Below are positions 1 to 10,579 of a stretch of DNA of 64,000 nt, piece by piece. Position 1 is the first letter of the stretch. Each line of letters opens with the position of its first letter. Position numbers and translations under genes: made by a program. Origin of the DNA: Pipra filicauda (Eukaryota > Chordata > Aves > Passeriformes > Pipridae); NCBI RefSeq assembly GCF_003945595.2, contig NW_024103696.1:1798001-1862000 (forward strand). Direction: 5' to 3'. The notes beneath the pieces were generated by a model that was not told where the DNA came from, made no database searches, and worked only from the letters and a program-made list of their open reading frames with translations.

Positions 1-2205
1 CTGAGTCAGCTGTGAGAACCTACTATCTAACAATGATGCAAAACAATTTGCCAGTCTATAGGAACAGACAAGACCTGATAGAGTTGAGTTTGGAACCTGT
101 ATATGAAAAGAAGCAATTGCACAACATTCCCATTTAATATCCCTCACATGACCTATCTACACAGGCTTTGTGCAAAAAAGACTGAAGTCTTACTTTCATT
201 TCAAAATAAGTACTGCTGGCTGATTAAGAAGCCAAAGCTTTTTCATGGGTAACTGAATAGAGAAAATTTGCACTAACTATCAAAATTCATTCCCACAAAC
301 AAATGAAAAGAATATTTCTGTAGATCTTCCAACCAATCTTAAACTTCATGTATGTTACCTAACTTCCACATTCTTCTTTATACATCCTTCCACAATTTAT
401 TTTTTTCTCTCATTTAATGCAAAGCCTAGGTCTTCACCAATTTTAGTGCAAGAAAATATACCCAGATCCAGAATGTGGAAAAAAAAATTGAGTAGCCAAA
501 AAAAAAAAAAAGGAAGGAAAAATGAGTGGCCTGTTAATATGTTTTTTTGTTGGAGAGATATGTCATTTGATACAAATAAACATGCAACTCACATACACAC
601 AAAAAGTGAGAAAAATGATTCAAAGATACTGAGTAGCTTGACATATATACACAAAGAAAGAAAAATAAAGAATATCAGTAAGATCATGAGCTGAATTTTC
701 CATCAGTTACCAAGTTATGATTGCAAGGGCAACATTTCTTAATGATTGTGATAAATTATTTTAAAATGACAGAAAACTCTCTACAGTTGGAATAAGATCA
801 TACTGCATCAGCACCATATAAAGATTTCATTAGTTAAATTATACACAGGAAAAAAAATCCCGAGAAAATACGTAAACCACAATACCAGAAAAAGTGGACT
901 AGCAGTCATTTTAAAAATCTTTAAATGTCAGTACTGAGCTTACTTTCTCTTGCTTCTTTTGAGCCCTGACTGCGGACCAAGAATAGTTTGCAAGTGCTGT
1001 TCAGTCTGGACATTTGGACTGCGAAGTGTCAAAAAAGAAAGTGTTTCATTTGGCATTGTGAGAATCTTAGAGGTACCAATTTACCGTGCTCAGAAGTGAC
1101 TGGAGAAAAATTTCTTATCTTCTTATTTTTATTCTACTGCTCTCTCTTCTTTAATCCTCTCTAATCCACTCAAAAAATTATCAGCTAGGATTTTTCCCAT
1201 GTCAAGTTTTTGAACTGAGGGTGGTTTTACTCTAGCTTTGTTCTCAGAAGCATGACGGCCCTTGGATCACTTCTGCAACACGAATTGAATTTTTTCCCCA
1301 CTCTCACAACTCAGAGCAAATTGCAAAAGGATTTTGGATTAAAGCCACTGAGGAACTTTATCACACAAATCTTACCTTACCATTTCAGAAAGATTTCCCA
1401 CTGAGGTGCTATCTGACCCATAGATGTTGATGCACATAAAACTTAAAATTACCTACATGGTTAAAGGCTTGCTGGCAGGGCCCAAACTGCCTAAACCCCA
1501 AGCAGGTGATTGAACATTGCAGCGAGAACAGAAACTGACCCCTAGATCTCACAGAGAAATAACAAGACATACTGTAGCTTTTGGCACCATAAAGATCATA
1601 TCTAAAAATCCCATGTATAGTCAATATATAATTTGAAAGAATTTCCTAAAATACTAAATCCAGATTTCTCCTGTCATAGTCAGCTATGTAATATATAAAC
1701 ATAACTTTAAATAAGTTGGTTTTATGCCTGTGACTTCTTCAGACTTCAGTTGCTGGTGATCAGGAGTCTTCGTTTAATTTTCTGTATAAGTTTCCTCTTG
1801 GGGAATTTATACCTACTTGTTAATTTGCCAGCATGAATTTGCTCCTTGGTGTCCTTGTGCATTTGCAAATAGTAACCTAATCTTAGCTTTTTTACTTCTT
1901 TTGAACAAAAGTTGTTCCTAGAATGTATATTTGACTGAAGTCTGAGCTCAAGAGCTTTGCCTATACCTACAGTTGCTAACAAAAAATCCTGACAAGTCTG
2001 AGGTGCTGATTATGCTGAGCTGTGTTGTAGTCTCCACTGTGCCAAGCTGGGGATCATGTTTATAAACACCAACACCATAGCCAGAATGGTGAATAATTAC
2101 AAAAGCTATGATTGAGGACTGTTTAAAGAGCTGTTGTTCTTTAACCATCTGTTTAAGCAGCTGTTAATTAACACAATACCATGCCATTCACGGTCAACAA
2201 AATAT
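1..2205. other. AT-rich non-coding DNA, no gene
   Basis: No recognisable gene or repeat family. Open frames here are short, begin or end in A-runs (for example the A-rich patch at about 480-520) and lack any domain-like composition. The sequence is ordinary AT-rich vertebrate background leading into the first CR1 copy. Confidence 0.7.
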
Positions 2206-2224
2206 CAATGAAAAGGCAGTACAA

Positions 2225-3152
2225 TTCAGGGTCATTATGGGGGCTGGCACTGTTTAACATCTTTGTTAGTGACATGGACAGTGGGATCGAGTGCACCCTC
2301 AGCAAGTTTGATGATGATACCAAGCTATGTGGTAAACATGTTGGAAGGAAGGGATGCCATCCAGAGAGACCTTGACAAGCTTGAGCGGTGGGACTGTGTG
2401 AATGTCATGAAGTTCAACAAGGCCATATGCAAGGTCCTGCACATGTGCTGGGGCGATCCCAAGCACAAAGACAGGCTTGGCAGAGAATGGAGAGCAGCCC
2501 TGAGGAGAAGGACCTGAGAGTGTTGATTGACAAGAAACACAACATGACCAGCTGATGTGCATTTGCAGCCTAGAAAGTCAAACGTATCTTGGACTGTGTC
2601 AAAAGAAGCATGGCCAGCTGGTTGATGGAGGTGATTCTTCCCCTCTGTGCCACTATTGTGAGATCCTACCTGGAGTGCTGCATCCAGCCCCAACATAAGA
2701 AGGACATGGACTTATTGGAGCAAATCCAGAGGAGGGCCACAAAAATTATCAGAGGGCTGAAGCACCTCTCCTTTGAAGTCTGGCAGAGACAGTTGCAGTT
2801 GTTCAGTGTGGAGAAGAGGAAGCTCCAGGGAGACCTTATAGCAGGCTTCCAGTACCCAAAGGGGGCCTACAAGAAAGCTGGAGAGGGAGTTTTTACAAGA
2901 GCACGTAGTGCTTAGACAAGGAGGAATGGTCTCAAACTGAAAGAGGGTAGATTTAGACTAGATATTAGGAAGAAATTCTTTATTATGAGAGTGTTAAGGT
3001 GTAGGTTGCTCAGAGAAGTTGTGAATACCTCATTCCTGGAAGCATTCAGGTGGGATGGGGCTTGAAGCAATTTGTTCAAATGTAGTGTCCCTGCCCATGG
3101 CAGGTCCCTTCCCTTCCCTTAAGGTCCCTTCCAACTTAAACCATTCTATGAT
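2225..3152 (+). mobile_element. CR1 non-LTR retrotransposon, 5'-truncated 3' end
   Basis: CR1 is the dominant LINE of birds and copies itself by target-primed reverse transcription, which usually leaves 5'-truncated copies like this one. The left part encodes the reverse-transcriptase palm region ([12 protein letters not shown], then SKFDDDTKL). The middle holds the RT C-terminal block (around VILPLCATIVRSYLE and MDLLEQIQRRATKIIRGL). The right part is the CR1 3' UTR, with the phrase for 'ccctgcccatggcaggt' near 3090-3107 and a tail of the form cattctatgatt at about 3142-3153. The reading frame shifts at least twice, so the copy is dead. It starts abruptly near 2225 with no 5' UTR or endonuclease. 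The CR1 assignment is firm; the exact left edge is uncertain by about 30 bases. Confidence 0.93.
2236..2914 (+). pseudogene. CR1 reverse transcriptase remnant (broken ORF2)
   Basis: This is the coding part of the CR1 copy above. The palm motif that should read F-A-D-D is F-D-D-D here (bases about 2302-2315), so the alanine is replaced next to the catalytic aspartates. The frame then moves by one base near 2330-2345 (KLERWDCVNVMKFNKA lies in the new frame), moves again near 2500, and returns to the first frame for the block starting at 2589, which runs to a stop at 2913-2915. A functional product is not possible. In live CR1 elements this protein makes cDNA at the nicked target site. Confidence 0.85.
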
Positions 3153-3159
3153 TTATTGC

Positions 3160-5490
3160 TTCATACCAGATATAGAGGATAAGATGAACAATTCCATGGG
3201 GTCTTATTTTAGAAGGTTTTGTTAAGCTTTGCTTTCAGTTCAACATTGCTGACCACTAATATAATCAGCCTTGCTATAGTCACGTGGAATTTGATGTTGA
3301 TGGCTGGCTGCAACAATATCTATCAGCTGGAAGGTAATAAGCAGTGTTTCAGCTGAAGAAAACAGCTGCAAACAACTCCTGTACACCAACAGGTGGCTTT
3401 TAATTGCACACAGACTAAAGGAAAAAAACCTACTCTCACAGGTGTTCAGTGGAAGTAAGCAGTAGTGATTACTGCTTTCAGGTGGGAGGTGAGAGGCTCT
3501 TAGTCTAGTGTTTGTCATTGAGTGCTTCTTCCCTGGAGTTAGCCCATCTAATTGTGGATTAAAGAGTCAGCTACCATTTAGGGAGTTTTGCAATGGCCAC
3601 CCCCCTGCACACCTGGGTATTCAATTTGTTTTCATTTACATTCAAAGGCAGTTGTCCAGGAACTTTATGAAACCAACATCTTGGGCTTATTTCTTGATCG
3701 CTGCAGCTGTGAGATGTTCTTGCCCCTGTTCCAATCTGCAGGAATCTTCACAAGCTACTTGGTGGGTCAAAAAATGTGTATTGTATTACAGAAAAGATCC
3801 ATGCTACACACTGAGAAATTAATAATTCCCTAATTCAGTAAGAAAAATGTTCTGGGAAACTGTAGGATCATTTTTCTGCTTTTATTATGTCACACTGGCA
3901 TCCTGTAGACTTTCAATGACCAAGATATTAAAACTTTTCTGTTTCTCAGCAGTTTTCAGCTAATGAGACTACAATTTCTAGGAGAATTTTTTCTCATTAT
4001 TCCCTAAATGAAAGACATTCTAGTGTCCAATGTTTATTTCTATTCCATTTTTATTTTTACATTTCTCAGCTAAACCAAATTCTTCCTCCAAATGTAACAT
4101 ATCAGAAAATTTTATCAATACATACCGAAATTTTGTGCCAAGAAAATCAAAAAGAAAGCTGTATTGCATCACTCCATGGTCATTTCTTGAGGGGCTCCAT
4201 AGCTAGGACATATGTTTTTGCCATTACCATTTAAAACTTACACCGACATTTCTATCTTAAAAGCCTCTGCCAAGGGTGGACGTTGTATTCCCACCATACA
4301 CAACTGGAAAATACATAGCCCTGACCAAATAGCAAATACCATCTCTCAACCCCTTTTGATAAAAGCAGTGGACTGCAGGCTGTATCTAGTCTATTTTACT
4401 ACTAAAGGCAAACTTAATTTTCTGATGTTTCTTAAATGTAAGTGCATATATGCTATTCTAAATCACACAGCACTAGCCCTGGTTCAGAAGACACATTAAA
4501 TATCATTGCTTGCTAGACCTGTGATTGTGTGTGCCAATTCTTACAATACTCCAGGATCAAGATTGTAAATTCCTTTACTGAAATGTATTTAAAAAAAAAG
4601 CTTAAATTCTATTCTCATTACCTATGTGATTTTTTTTTTGGTATATGAATTCAATGACCCACTTATCTTTGCTATGTAGTTCTCCTTATTAAAATCAGAT
4701 ACAATGTTTTTGGGATGTCTTCAGACAACTTAGAGGCATGTTATCATTACTACCTGGCTTATCCTTATAACTTTCCACCCTTAGTTAACAAACTCAATTC
4801 TTTTTATCCTTGTTTTCTTAAGAGAATAAATGACCAAAAAAAATGCAATGTTATTACTTCTTTTGCAAAGACTTATTTTCATTCTTACCAAGTCTGTCTT
4901 TATTTATTTTTATTTTACCTTTTTTTAATCTCTAAGAGTATTTTTAGACAAATCCTTTTTTCTGATTTCTTTAGTCTCTCAGCTTGCTCTTGATATCTAT
5001 TTTGACTTGGTGTCTTACTAGTATTTTGTGCCTTTGAGTAAAGATCAAACATGGAAAACATTTTAGAAAGCTTTTAAAAGTTATAAACTTTTTTTATTTT
5101 TAATGAAAAAGTTATTAAAGTGAAAAATGTCCTTATATTATTTACTGCTTAATACATTTTAACATATCTGCTCTTCTGCTAGATGAGATATTGTTGTTGT
5201 TACAAAGAGGTTAATTTTATACATGCATTTATAACAAGCAACCATCAAAGTAAACTATCCTATACTGCTCCACATTGGAAAACAGAGAAGTAAATCATCA
5301 TTCAAAACCCCCTGTTTTTTGTTTTGTTTTCTTTTTTTTTTAACAAAGAAAGAAAGTCAAGCATATTGTCTCACTGAAGTTATACAACAAACTTGCAGCA
5401 AAGCCAACTATGGAGACTCAAACTCTTGAACTTCTCTGTTATACATTTCTCTTGCAGCAGTGAAACTTTCACTTAATTTCCTAAGCTCAT
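3160..5490. other. AT-rich non-coding DNA, no gene
   Basis: No gene, no recognised transposable element. Open frames in this stretch (for example around 3508-3833 and 4212-4499) have no domain-like motifs and no neighbouring splice pattern that I could support. Short T-runs near 4629 and 5331 are simple low complexity. Confidence 0.65.
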
Positions 5491-5496
5491 TGGTAT

Positions 5497-5550
5497 TGAT
5501 AAAATAGCATTATCAATATGCTATTTTATCACTATTATCAATATAATAGT
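5497..5550. repeat. Two adjoining perfect hairpins
   Basis: Arms at 5497-5510 and 5518-5531 are perfect 14-bp reverse complements (TGATAAAATAGCAT / ATGCTATTTTATCA) around a 7-base loop. Sharing its first base with that arm, a second hairpin follows at once: 5531-5538 pairs with 5543-5550 (ACTATTAT / ATAATAGT) around a 4-base loop. The phrase ATTATCAATAT occurs in or beside both loops, which suggests one hairpin seeded the other by local template switching. Too short and A/T-rich to be called a transposon. Confidence 0.8.
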
Positions 5551-5559
5551 GCACTTAGT

Positions 5560-6045
5560 GAAGGTTGTTCTGGCAGATGCCATAGCCAGACAAAAACAAT
5601 TGCAAAGAAAAGTTTCAAACACCAAGAACAGGTTTCAGACTGAAACAATAGATTAAAGAGGAAAGTTTCCTCAGGTCTACAACATTTGTGTGCATCAGTA
5701 ACATCAACATCAACAAAGTAGGACACAAAAAGATACTCTGCTTGATGTAATTAATTTGTGTCAAAGGTAAAATCCCAGAAAAAGAAATCTGTATTGTTTC
5801 TATATGTGATTTTTCTTATTTTCCTTTCTCTCAGAGAAGGAGCAGCAAGGAAATCTGTTGTTTATGAGACCAAAAAGAAATCATTTCAGGAAAGCAAGGC
5901 ATTTAATAAAAGCACAGAGAAAATACTGCTAAAATGGGAAGTACATGTAGACCTCTGCTACTGTAGGAAAAAAAGAAAAAAGGAAAAAAAGAGGATAGTG
6001 TTGGGGATATATATATGCTGTAATGTACTGACTTTCATACAGGTT
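5560..6045. other. AT-rich non-coding DNA, no gene
   Basis: No feature recognised. The open frame around 5758-6048 is lysine-rich because of A-runs and has no recognisable domain. Confidence 0.6.
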
Positions 6046-6049
6046 TAAG

Positions 6050-6106
6050 TTAGGAATTAGATCAGAAGAGAAAATTCCCAAGGTCCTTTCTGGCCTAATT
6101 CTCTGT
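6050..6106 (+). mobile_element. Possible very old CR1 3' tail
   Basis: The order 'gatca...aaggtcctttctggcctaattctctgtga' follows the layout of CR1 3' ends (a block equivalent to gatgatct, then aggtcccttcc, then the terminal ttctgtga). It is diverged and only about 55 bases long, so chance similarity cannot be excluded. Confidence 0.35.
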
Positions 6107-6109
6107 GAA

Positions 6110-7080
6110 ATGCATTAATTCATCAGCATCCACAGGAGCAGGTTGGAAATGCTATGCTCTCCTTAGGGTTCTGCAGAGTAACTAGAGTTTCCTCCCGTCT
6201 TTTCTGTGAGTAGCTGTAAGCCCACTAATTCATTGTTTCCTCAAGGTCCCTGAATTACCTGGGATGTCGGGTGGGACAGGGACTACAGGAGAATGAAGCC
6301 CAGAGGGAGAATCAGATGGAAAGGGCGTCCTCAGGGTGGCTGTGGGAGTGCATCAGGCAGATACCTAGTCCATATTTTGAGAAGAGAGAGCTGTGACATA
6401 ATAGCATGAATAACTTCAAAATCAAATTCAGTTGAAAAGCTGGCAAAACGTAGAAGATAAATTGTGAAACTTCAGGAAGGTCGAATGGTGGTGAAAGATA
6501 GGAGCAGAAATCTTTGTGATCTTTAGTTGGCCTGGATCATTGAAGTTATGTGCTACCCCCTTCTGCCCCACATGCCACATACCCTAAATACTTACAAATT
6601 ATATTGAAGATTCAAATCATATTACTGAAATGTTTGCAACTATGCACACTTCAGAAAAAAAAAAGATGCACGTATAGCACAATTGGAATTGCAATCCACA
6701 GCTCTGAAGGATATTTAGAATGAATATCTAACTTCTAACCCCAAATCAAACAAAAGAGTAAGTAGCAATTAATGCAACATAATTTACTTCCTGTAACTTT
6801 GTGAACTTAGTTTATTAGAAGTTATACAATCCTTGTATAATATAATCACATCTAATGTGCATGTGTCCTTTTTTATTTTAAAAGCACTTTAGTTAGACTT
6901 TAAAAAAATGTCAAATGTATCAAAGTGCCAGGAACTCAGAATGAATTGCAAAACAGTGTTGGGCTTGCTGGCTTTCTCTGATTTCTTGGGTTTCAGTGTG
7001 ATTTCAATAGCAAGGAAGAAGCAAATAATTACTATTTCCACTGTATTGGATCTTTTTGGGATAGAATTAACTTTCCCTGT
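6110..7080. other. Non-coding DNA with a GC-richer patch
   Basis: Bases about 6130-6380 are clearly richer in G and C than the flanks and have few stretches of A/T, but I recognise no repeat family or exon there. The remainder to 7080 is AT-rich background. Frames on both strands across 6889-7246 overlap the LTR fragment that follows and are not genes. Confidence 0.55.
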
Positions 7081-7084
7081 GGCA

Positions 7085-7396
7085 GACCATGTAGTGCTGT
7101 GCTTTGTATCCATAGCTAGGATCGAGCTGATGATACATCAGTGTGTTAGTGTTGCTGAGCAGTGTCACATAAGCATGGAGACTGCCTCTCATCTTCCCCA
7201 CTACAGGCTTCTACAGACAGAGGAGTGGGTTTGGGCAAGGCGTTAGTAGCCAGGACAGCAGACTCAAACTGTCCAAAAGGGAAGAAAGGAGGAAGGGTGT
7301 GGTGGTGCTTTCGTTATTAAGGCATTTGTCTTTGAAAGCAACTGCTACATATAACAATGCCCTACTTCCCAGAAATGGCTGGACATCACCTGCCCC
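7085..7396 (-). mobile_element. Decayed ERV LTR fragment (same group as 23323-23914)
   Basis: Read against the LTR at 23323-23914, this stretch keeps the same order of landmarks. These are a block equivalent to 'gatgctgtgttttggatt' (here gtgctgtgctttgtat), 'ttgctgagcagtg' near 7152, 'gggcgtgggcaag' (here gggtttgggcaag near 7227), 'gaggaagg', and finally 'agatggttgaacacctgccc' (here aatggctggacatcacctgcccc near 7372-7395). That makes it the 3' two-thirds of an avian ERVK-type LTR on the minus strand. It stops exactly where CR1 sequence begins at about 7397. More diverged than the copy at 23.3 kb, so probably older. Confidence 0.72.
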
Positions 7397-9005
7397 AGAG
7401 ACTTGTGTGTGTCTGAGTGGTGTAACAGGTCACTGACACTTCTGCTTGCATTACGGGGGCTTTATTCTCCTCCCTGTCCCTGTCTTCCAACTCAGGGGCT
7501 GGGTGCCTGGAGAACAACTGGTCTTGCTATTGTAGACTAAGGCAAAGAAGGCATTAAGTACCTCACTCTTCCCTTTATCACTGTCTCTTTATATCTTTGA
7601 TGCTACATCTCTGCCTGCATCCAGTAAAGGACGGAGATTCTCCTTAGCCCTCTTTTTGTTGTTGATGTATTTATAGAAACATTTTTATTGTCTTTTACGG
7701 CAGCAACCACATAAAATTCTAGTTGGGCTTTGCCCCTTCTAATTTTTTTCCTGCAAAACCTCATGATACCCTTGTAGTCCTTCTGAGTTGCCTACCCCTT
7801 CTTCAAAATATCATAAATTCTCCTTTTTTTCCTGCAGTTCCAGTAAAAACTCTCTGTTTTTCCATTAAAACTCTCTCCCAGGCCAGTCTTCTTCCCCACC
7901 AGCTCGAGTTTCTGCATATAGGGATGGTCTGCCTTTAAGATTGTTTTCTTGAAAAATGTCCAGACTTCCTGGACTCCTTTGCCCTTCAGGACTTCCTCCC
8001 AAAGAAGTCTGTCTACCAGTTTCCTAAACAGGCCAAAGCCTGCCCTTCAGAAGTCCAGAGTTACAGTTCTACTGACCCTACTCTATCATGTCATAATCAT
8101 TATGCCCAAGACAGCCTCCGACCACCAGTCCTCTCTTCACAAACTATATCCAATAGGGCATCTTTGCTTCACTCATCAGCTGTGTCAGGAATTTATTTTC
8201 CACAAGCTCCTGGACTCTTTCCTGTCTGCTGTATTTTATTTTCAGCAGACATCTAGTAACTTAACCTTCCCCATGAGAACAAGGGCCAGCGATTGTGAGA
8301 CTTCTCCTAGCGGTTTGTAGAATATTTCTTCTGCTTCATCATCCTGGTTGGGTGGTCTATAACAGGCTCCCACCATATCTGCCTTGTTGGCCTTACCCTC
8401 TGATTCTTACCCATAAACACTCAATCCTGCCATCACCATCACTAAACTCCAGACAATCACTAACATATAGCACTCCCTAACATACAGGGCTACCCCACCT
8501 CCTCTTCTTCCTTGCCTGTTTCTGAAGGATTGTTTCTAGCTATCCATTGCAGTGCTTCAGTTGTGAGTCATTCCACCATGTTTCCATGACAGCAATTATG
8601 TCATAGTTTTCCTGCTGTTCAATGGCTTCCAGCTCCTCATGTTTGTTGGCCATGCTGTGTGCATCGGGGTAGATGCACTTCAGTTGGGCTATTCACCCCA
8701 CCACCTCTTTTGGGGGGGACAAGCCCTAATTCCTATGTGATCATTCTCAAGCACTTCTGTGGTTTCCTATCACACTAATAACCCTTGCATCTTTACTGCT
8801 GAATGGATCTACATCCCCTACCTCCACTGAGACAGCAGACCAAAGGACCTTGCTAGAGCATTGTCCCTTAAACACTGATGTGCTGCCACCAGGCTTATCT
8901 GTAGCAAGCCTGGTTTTAGCCCTTTCCCCCTTCAAACCTAGTTTAAATCTCCCTGCTAACTTCTGTGCAAATATCCTTTTTCCCCTTGGAGACAGGTTCA
9001 CAGCA
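7397..9005 (-). mobile_element. CR1 retrotransposon internal fragment (ORF1/ORF2 junction, endonuclease, linker to RT)
   Basis: On the minus strand this reads as CR1 from just upstream of ORF2 through the endonuclease domain to the linker before the reverse transcriptase. Landmarks include the pre-ORF2 block (RIFAQKLAGRFKLGLKG, about 8930-8980), the region for 'gggctattcaccccaccacc', the endonuclease motifs listed in the next entry, and the linker ending in the codons for 'CACCACTCAGACACACACAAG' near 7397-7430. The RT domain and 3' UTR are missing, so this is an internal piece and not a normal 5'-truncated copy. The missing 3' side meets an LTR fragment directly, implying a deletion or recombination after insertion. 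Confidence 0.9.
7690..8665 (-). pseudogene. CR1 ORF2 endonuclease remnant
   Basis: The apurinic/apyrimidinic-type endonuclease of CR1 nicks the target DNA for priming. Recognisable motifs on the minus strand are E-T-W-W-N-D (about 8567-8584, usually ETWWDD), C-Y-R-P-P-N-Q (about 8343-8363), and the catalytic terminal block, which reads G-H-N-D-Y-D at about 8113-8130 where active CR1 proteins have G-H-S-D-H-E. The catalytic histidine is therefore replaced by tyrosine. Several stops and frameshifts interrupt the frame. A dead fragment; the motif identification is good, the limits are approximate. Confidence 0.8.
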
Positions 9006-9009
9006 GAAC

Positions 9010-9695
9010 CCCTTATTTACCAATCAGGCCTCCATCCACATACCTTAAAAAAATACGTTTTACACACCAATCACATTACTGGTTTACAGTCTTTACTGAT
9101 TTGTAGCTTATAATCCTTCAATCTATAGATTCATCTCTTGCATGTTTGATTATAGCAGTAAAGTACATTGTTTATAAAAAATTTGTATCTCTTGAGAATC
9201 TTATGGTTCTTATCAGTCAGACAAGAAAAAAAAAAAGGATGTTAAACACCACACAGTGGCTTCCCACTCTTGTTAGAGAAATAATTACTAGATGTCCTCC
9301 AGTACACATCATTTTTAAGTACCTTCTATTGGAACTTCACGACTCTTCAGCTTTACATGATAGGTCCTTTTAAAATTCAACCAAAAAGCTTCATAACACT
9401 TATGTTAAAACTTATCTGTTTAAGACTACCATTTTATGATTTGTCATAGCCTATACTTGTAATTATTATGACTGTAATCCACCATGAGCTATTTGAAAAA
9501 TGTATCCAGTTTCAGGTTACATGCAGCAGATATCTTCACAGGTGTATCACCATTTTTTCTTTAACCAGTACCTGATGTTTTCTTGTGTCCTTTGGATGAT
9601 GGGTTTCTAACTGTGTGTTTATAATATCATAGTAGCTTAAGAATTAAGCTTGTCCTCCAGCTCAGACTTCTTGGTATTATTTCTGTGCCAATTCT
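9010..9695. other. AT-rich non-coding DNA, no gene
   Basis: No recognisable element. This follows the CR1 fragment and returns to AT-rich background. The frame at 9146-9373 contains a long lysine-encoding A-run and no motif. Confidence 0.6.
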
Positions 9696-9699
9696 CATT

Positions 9700-10576
9700 C
9701 AGGTGGCAGGATGGAGGTGGACAATTCTTTTTATAAAAAGTAAAATTAGGCTGAGAAATAAAGGTAAACAGTTCAAACTTGAGCTGTGCCAGTAAACCAA
9801 ATGTAGGTGGTCTGAGCCACTGTAGCCCAGAAAATAAGACTCTCCCACTGCATGCTTAAGGCCCCCAGCTGTGCACTGACAGTGCAAGGTCTCCACCTTA
9901 TTATGGCCTGGGCTGGACGTTGCTGTTTTAACCCCTGTGCTGTGTTGGTGCCAGTGTCTGCACCAATGCCTCCCTTTCTCTAGCTTGAGCTCTGGGAGTG
10001 GCCCCACTGGGGACAGACACCTCCCTGTCTGTCACTGCCTGACAAACCACAGCCCTTGGGGCAGGGTGGGGTGGGTGGCACTGGGGGCGAGTGCCAGGCT
10101 ATAGCTGCCAACGTGGAAGAAGCAAGTGAATTGTGACAGGGAAACATACAAAACCAAACTCAAACAAACTGCAAGCCTGAACTGGACAAAATCATCATCC
10201 CCATTACTTCTCCTGGCAAAGAGCAGGAGGAAGCCCTGAGCAGTCAAATCCTCTTCCCAGCAAAGCCATCAGGGTGCTGACAACTCATTGCAGCCTGCCC
10301 TCATTCTTCCTCTTAGACAGCCAATATTAGAATGTCAGGGGTAGGAAAGGAAGTGCACAGCACCAGGAGCAAGTGGCTTTATTTTTTTTTTCCTTTTTCC
10401 CACAGTACAACCTGTTAGTTGTATTACTGAGGTTTCTTTGAGTTTATTTGGGTTATTAGTGAGTATTAGTGTAACTGAACTAACACTTTGGGCTATTGGA
10501 CAGTTTAAACACCAATTGAGCTAATAATAAACTCGTAGCTCTATGTGTGTGGTTCGTGCCCTTTTGTTTATAACAA
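9700..10576 (+). mobile_element. Candidate LTR or ERV-derived segment, family not recognised
   Basis: A GC-richer block (about 9830-10300) stands out in AT-rich DNA and is followed by an LTR-like 3' end: an AATAAA polyadenylation signal at 10526-10531, then a short tail that reaches a terminal ...TTATAACA near 10576. Such an arrangement fits an R/U5 boundary on the plus strand. I see no target-site duplication, no certain TG start and no primer-binding site. It could instead be an unrelated GC-rich patch with a chance AATAAA. No coding frame in it looks viral. Confidence 0.35.
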
Positions 10577-10579
10577 ATT

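Noticed and set aside
7723..8320. Plus-strand frames of 71 and 123 residues
   Set aside because: They are antisense to the CR1 endonuclease remnant.
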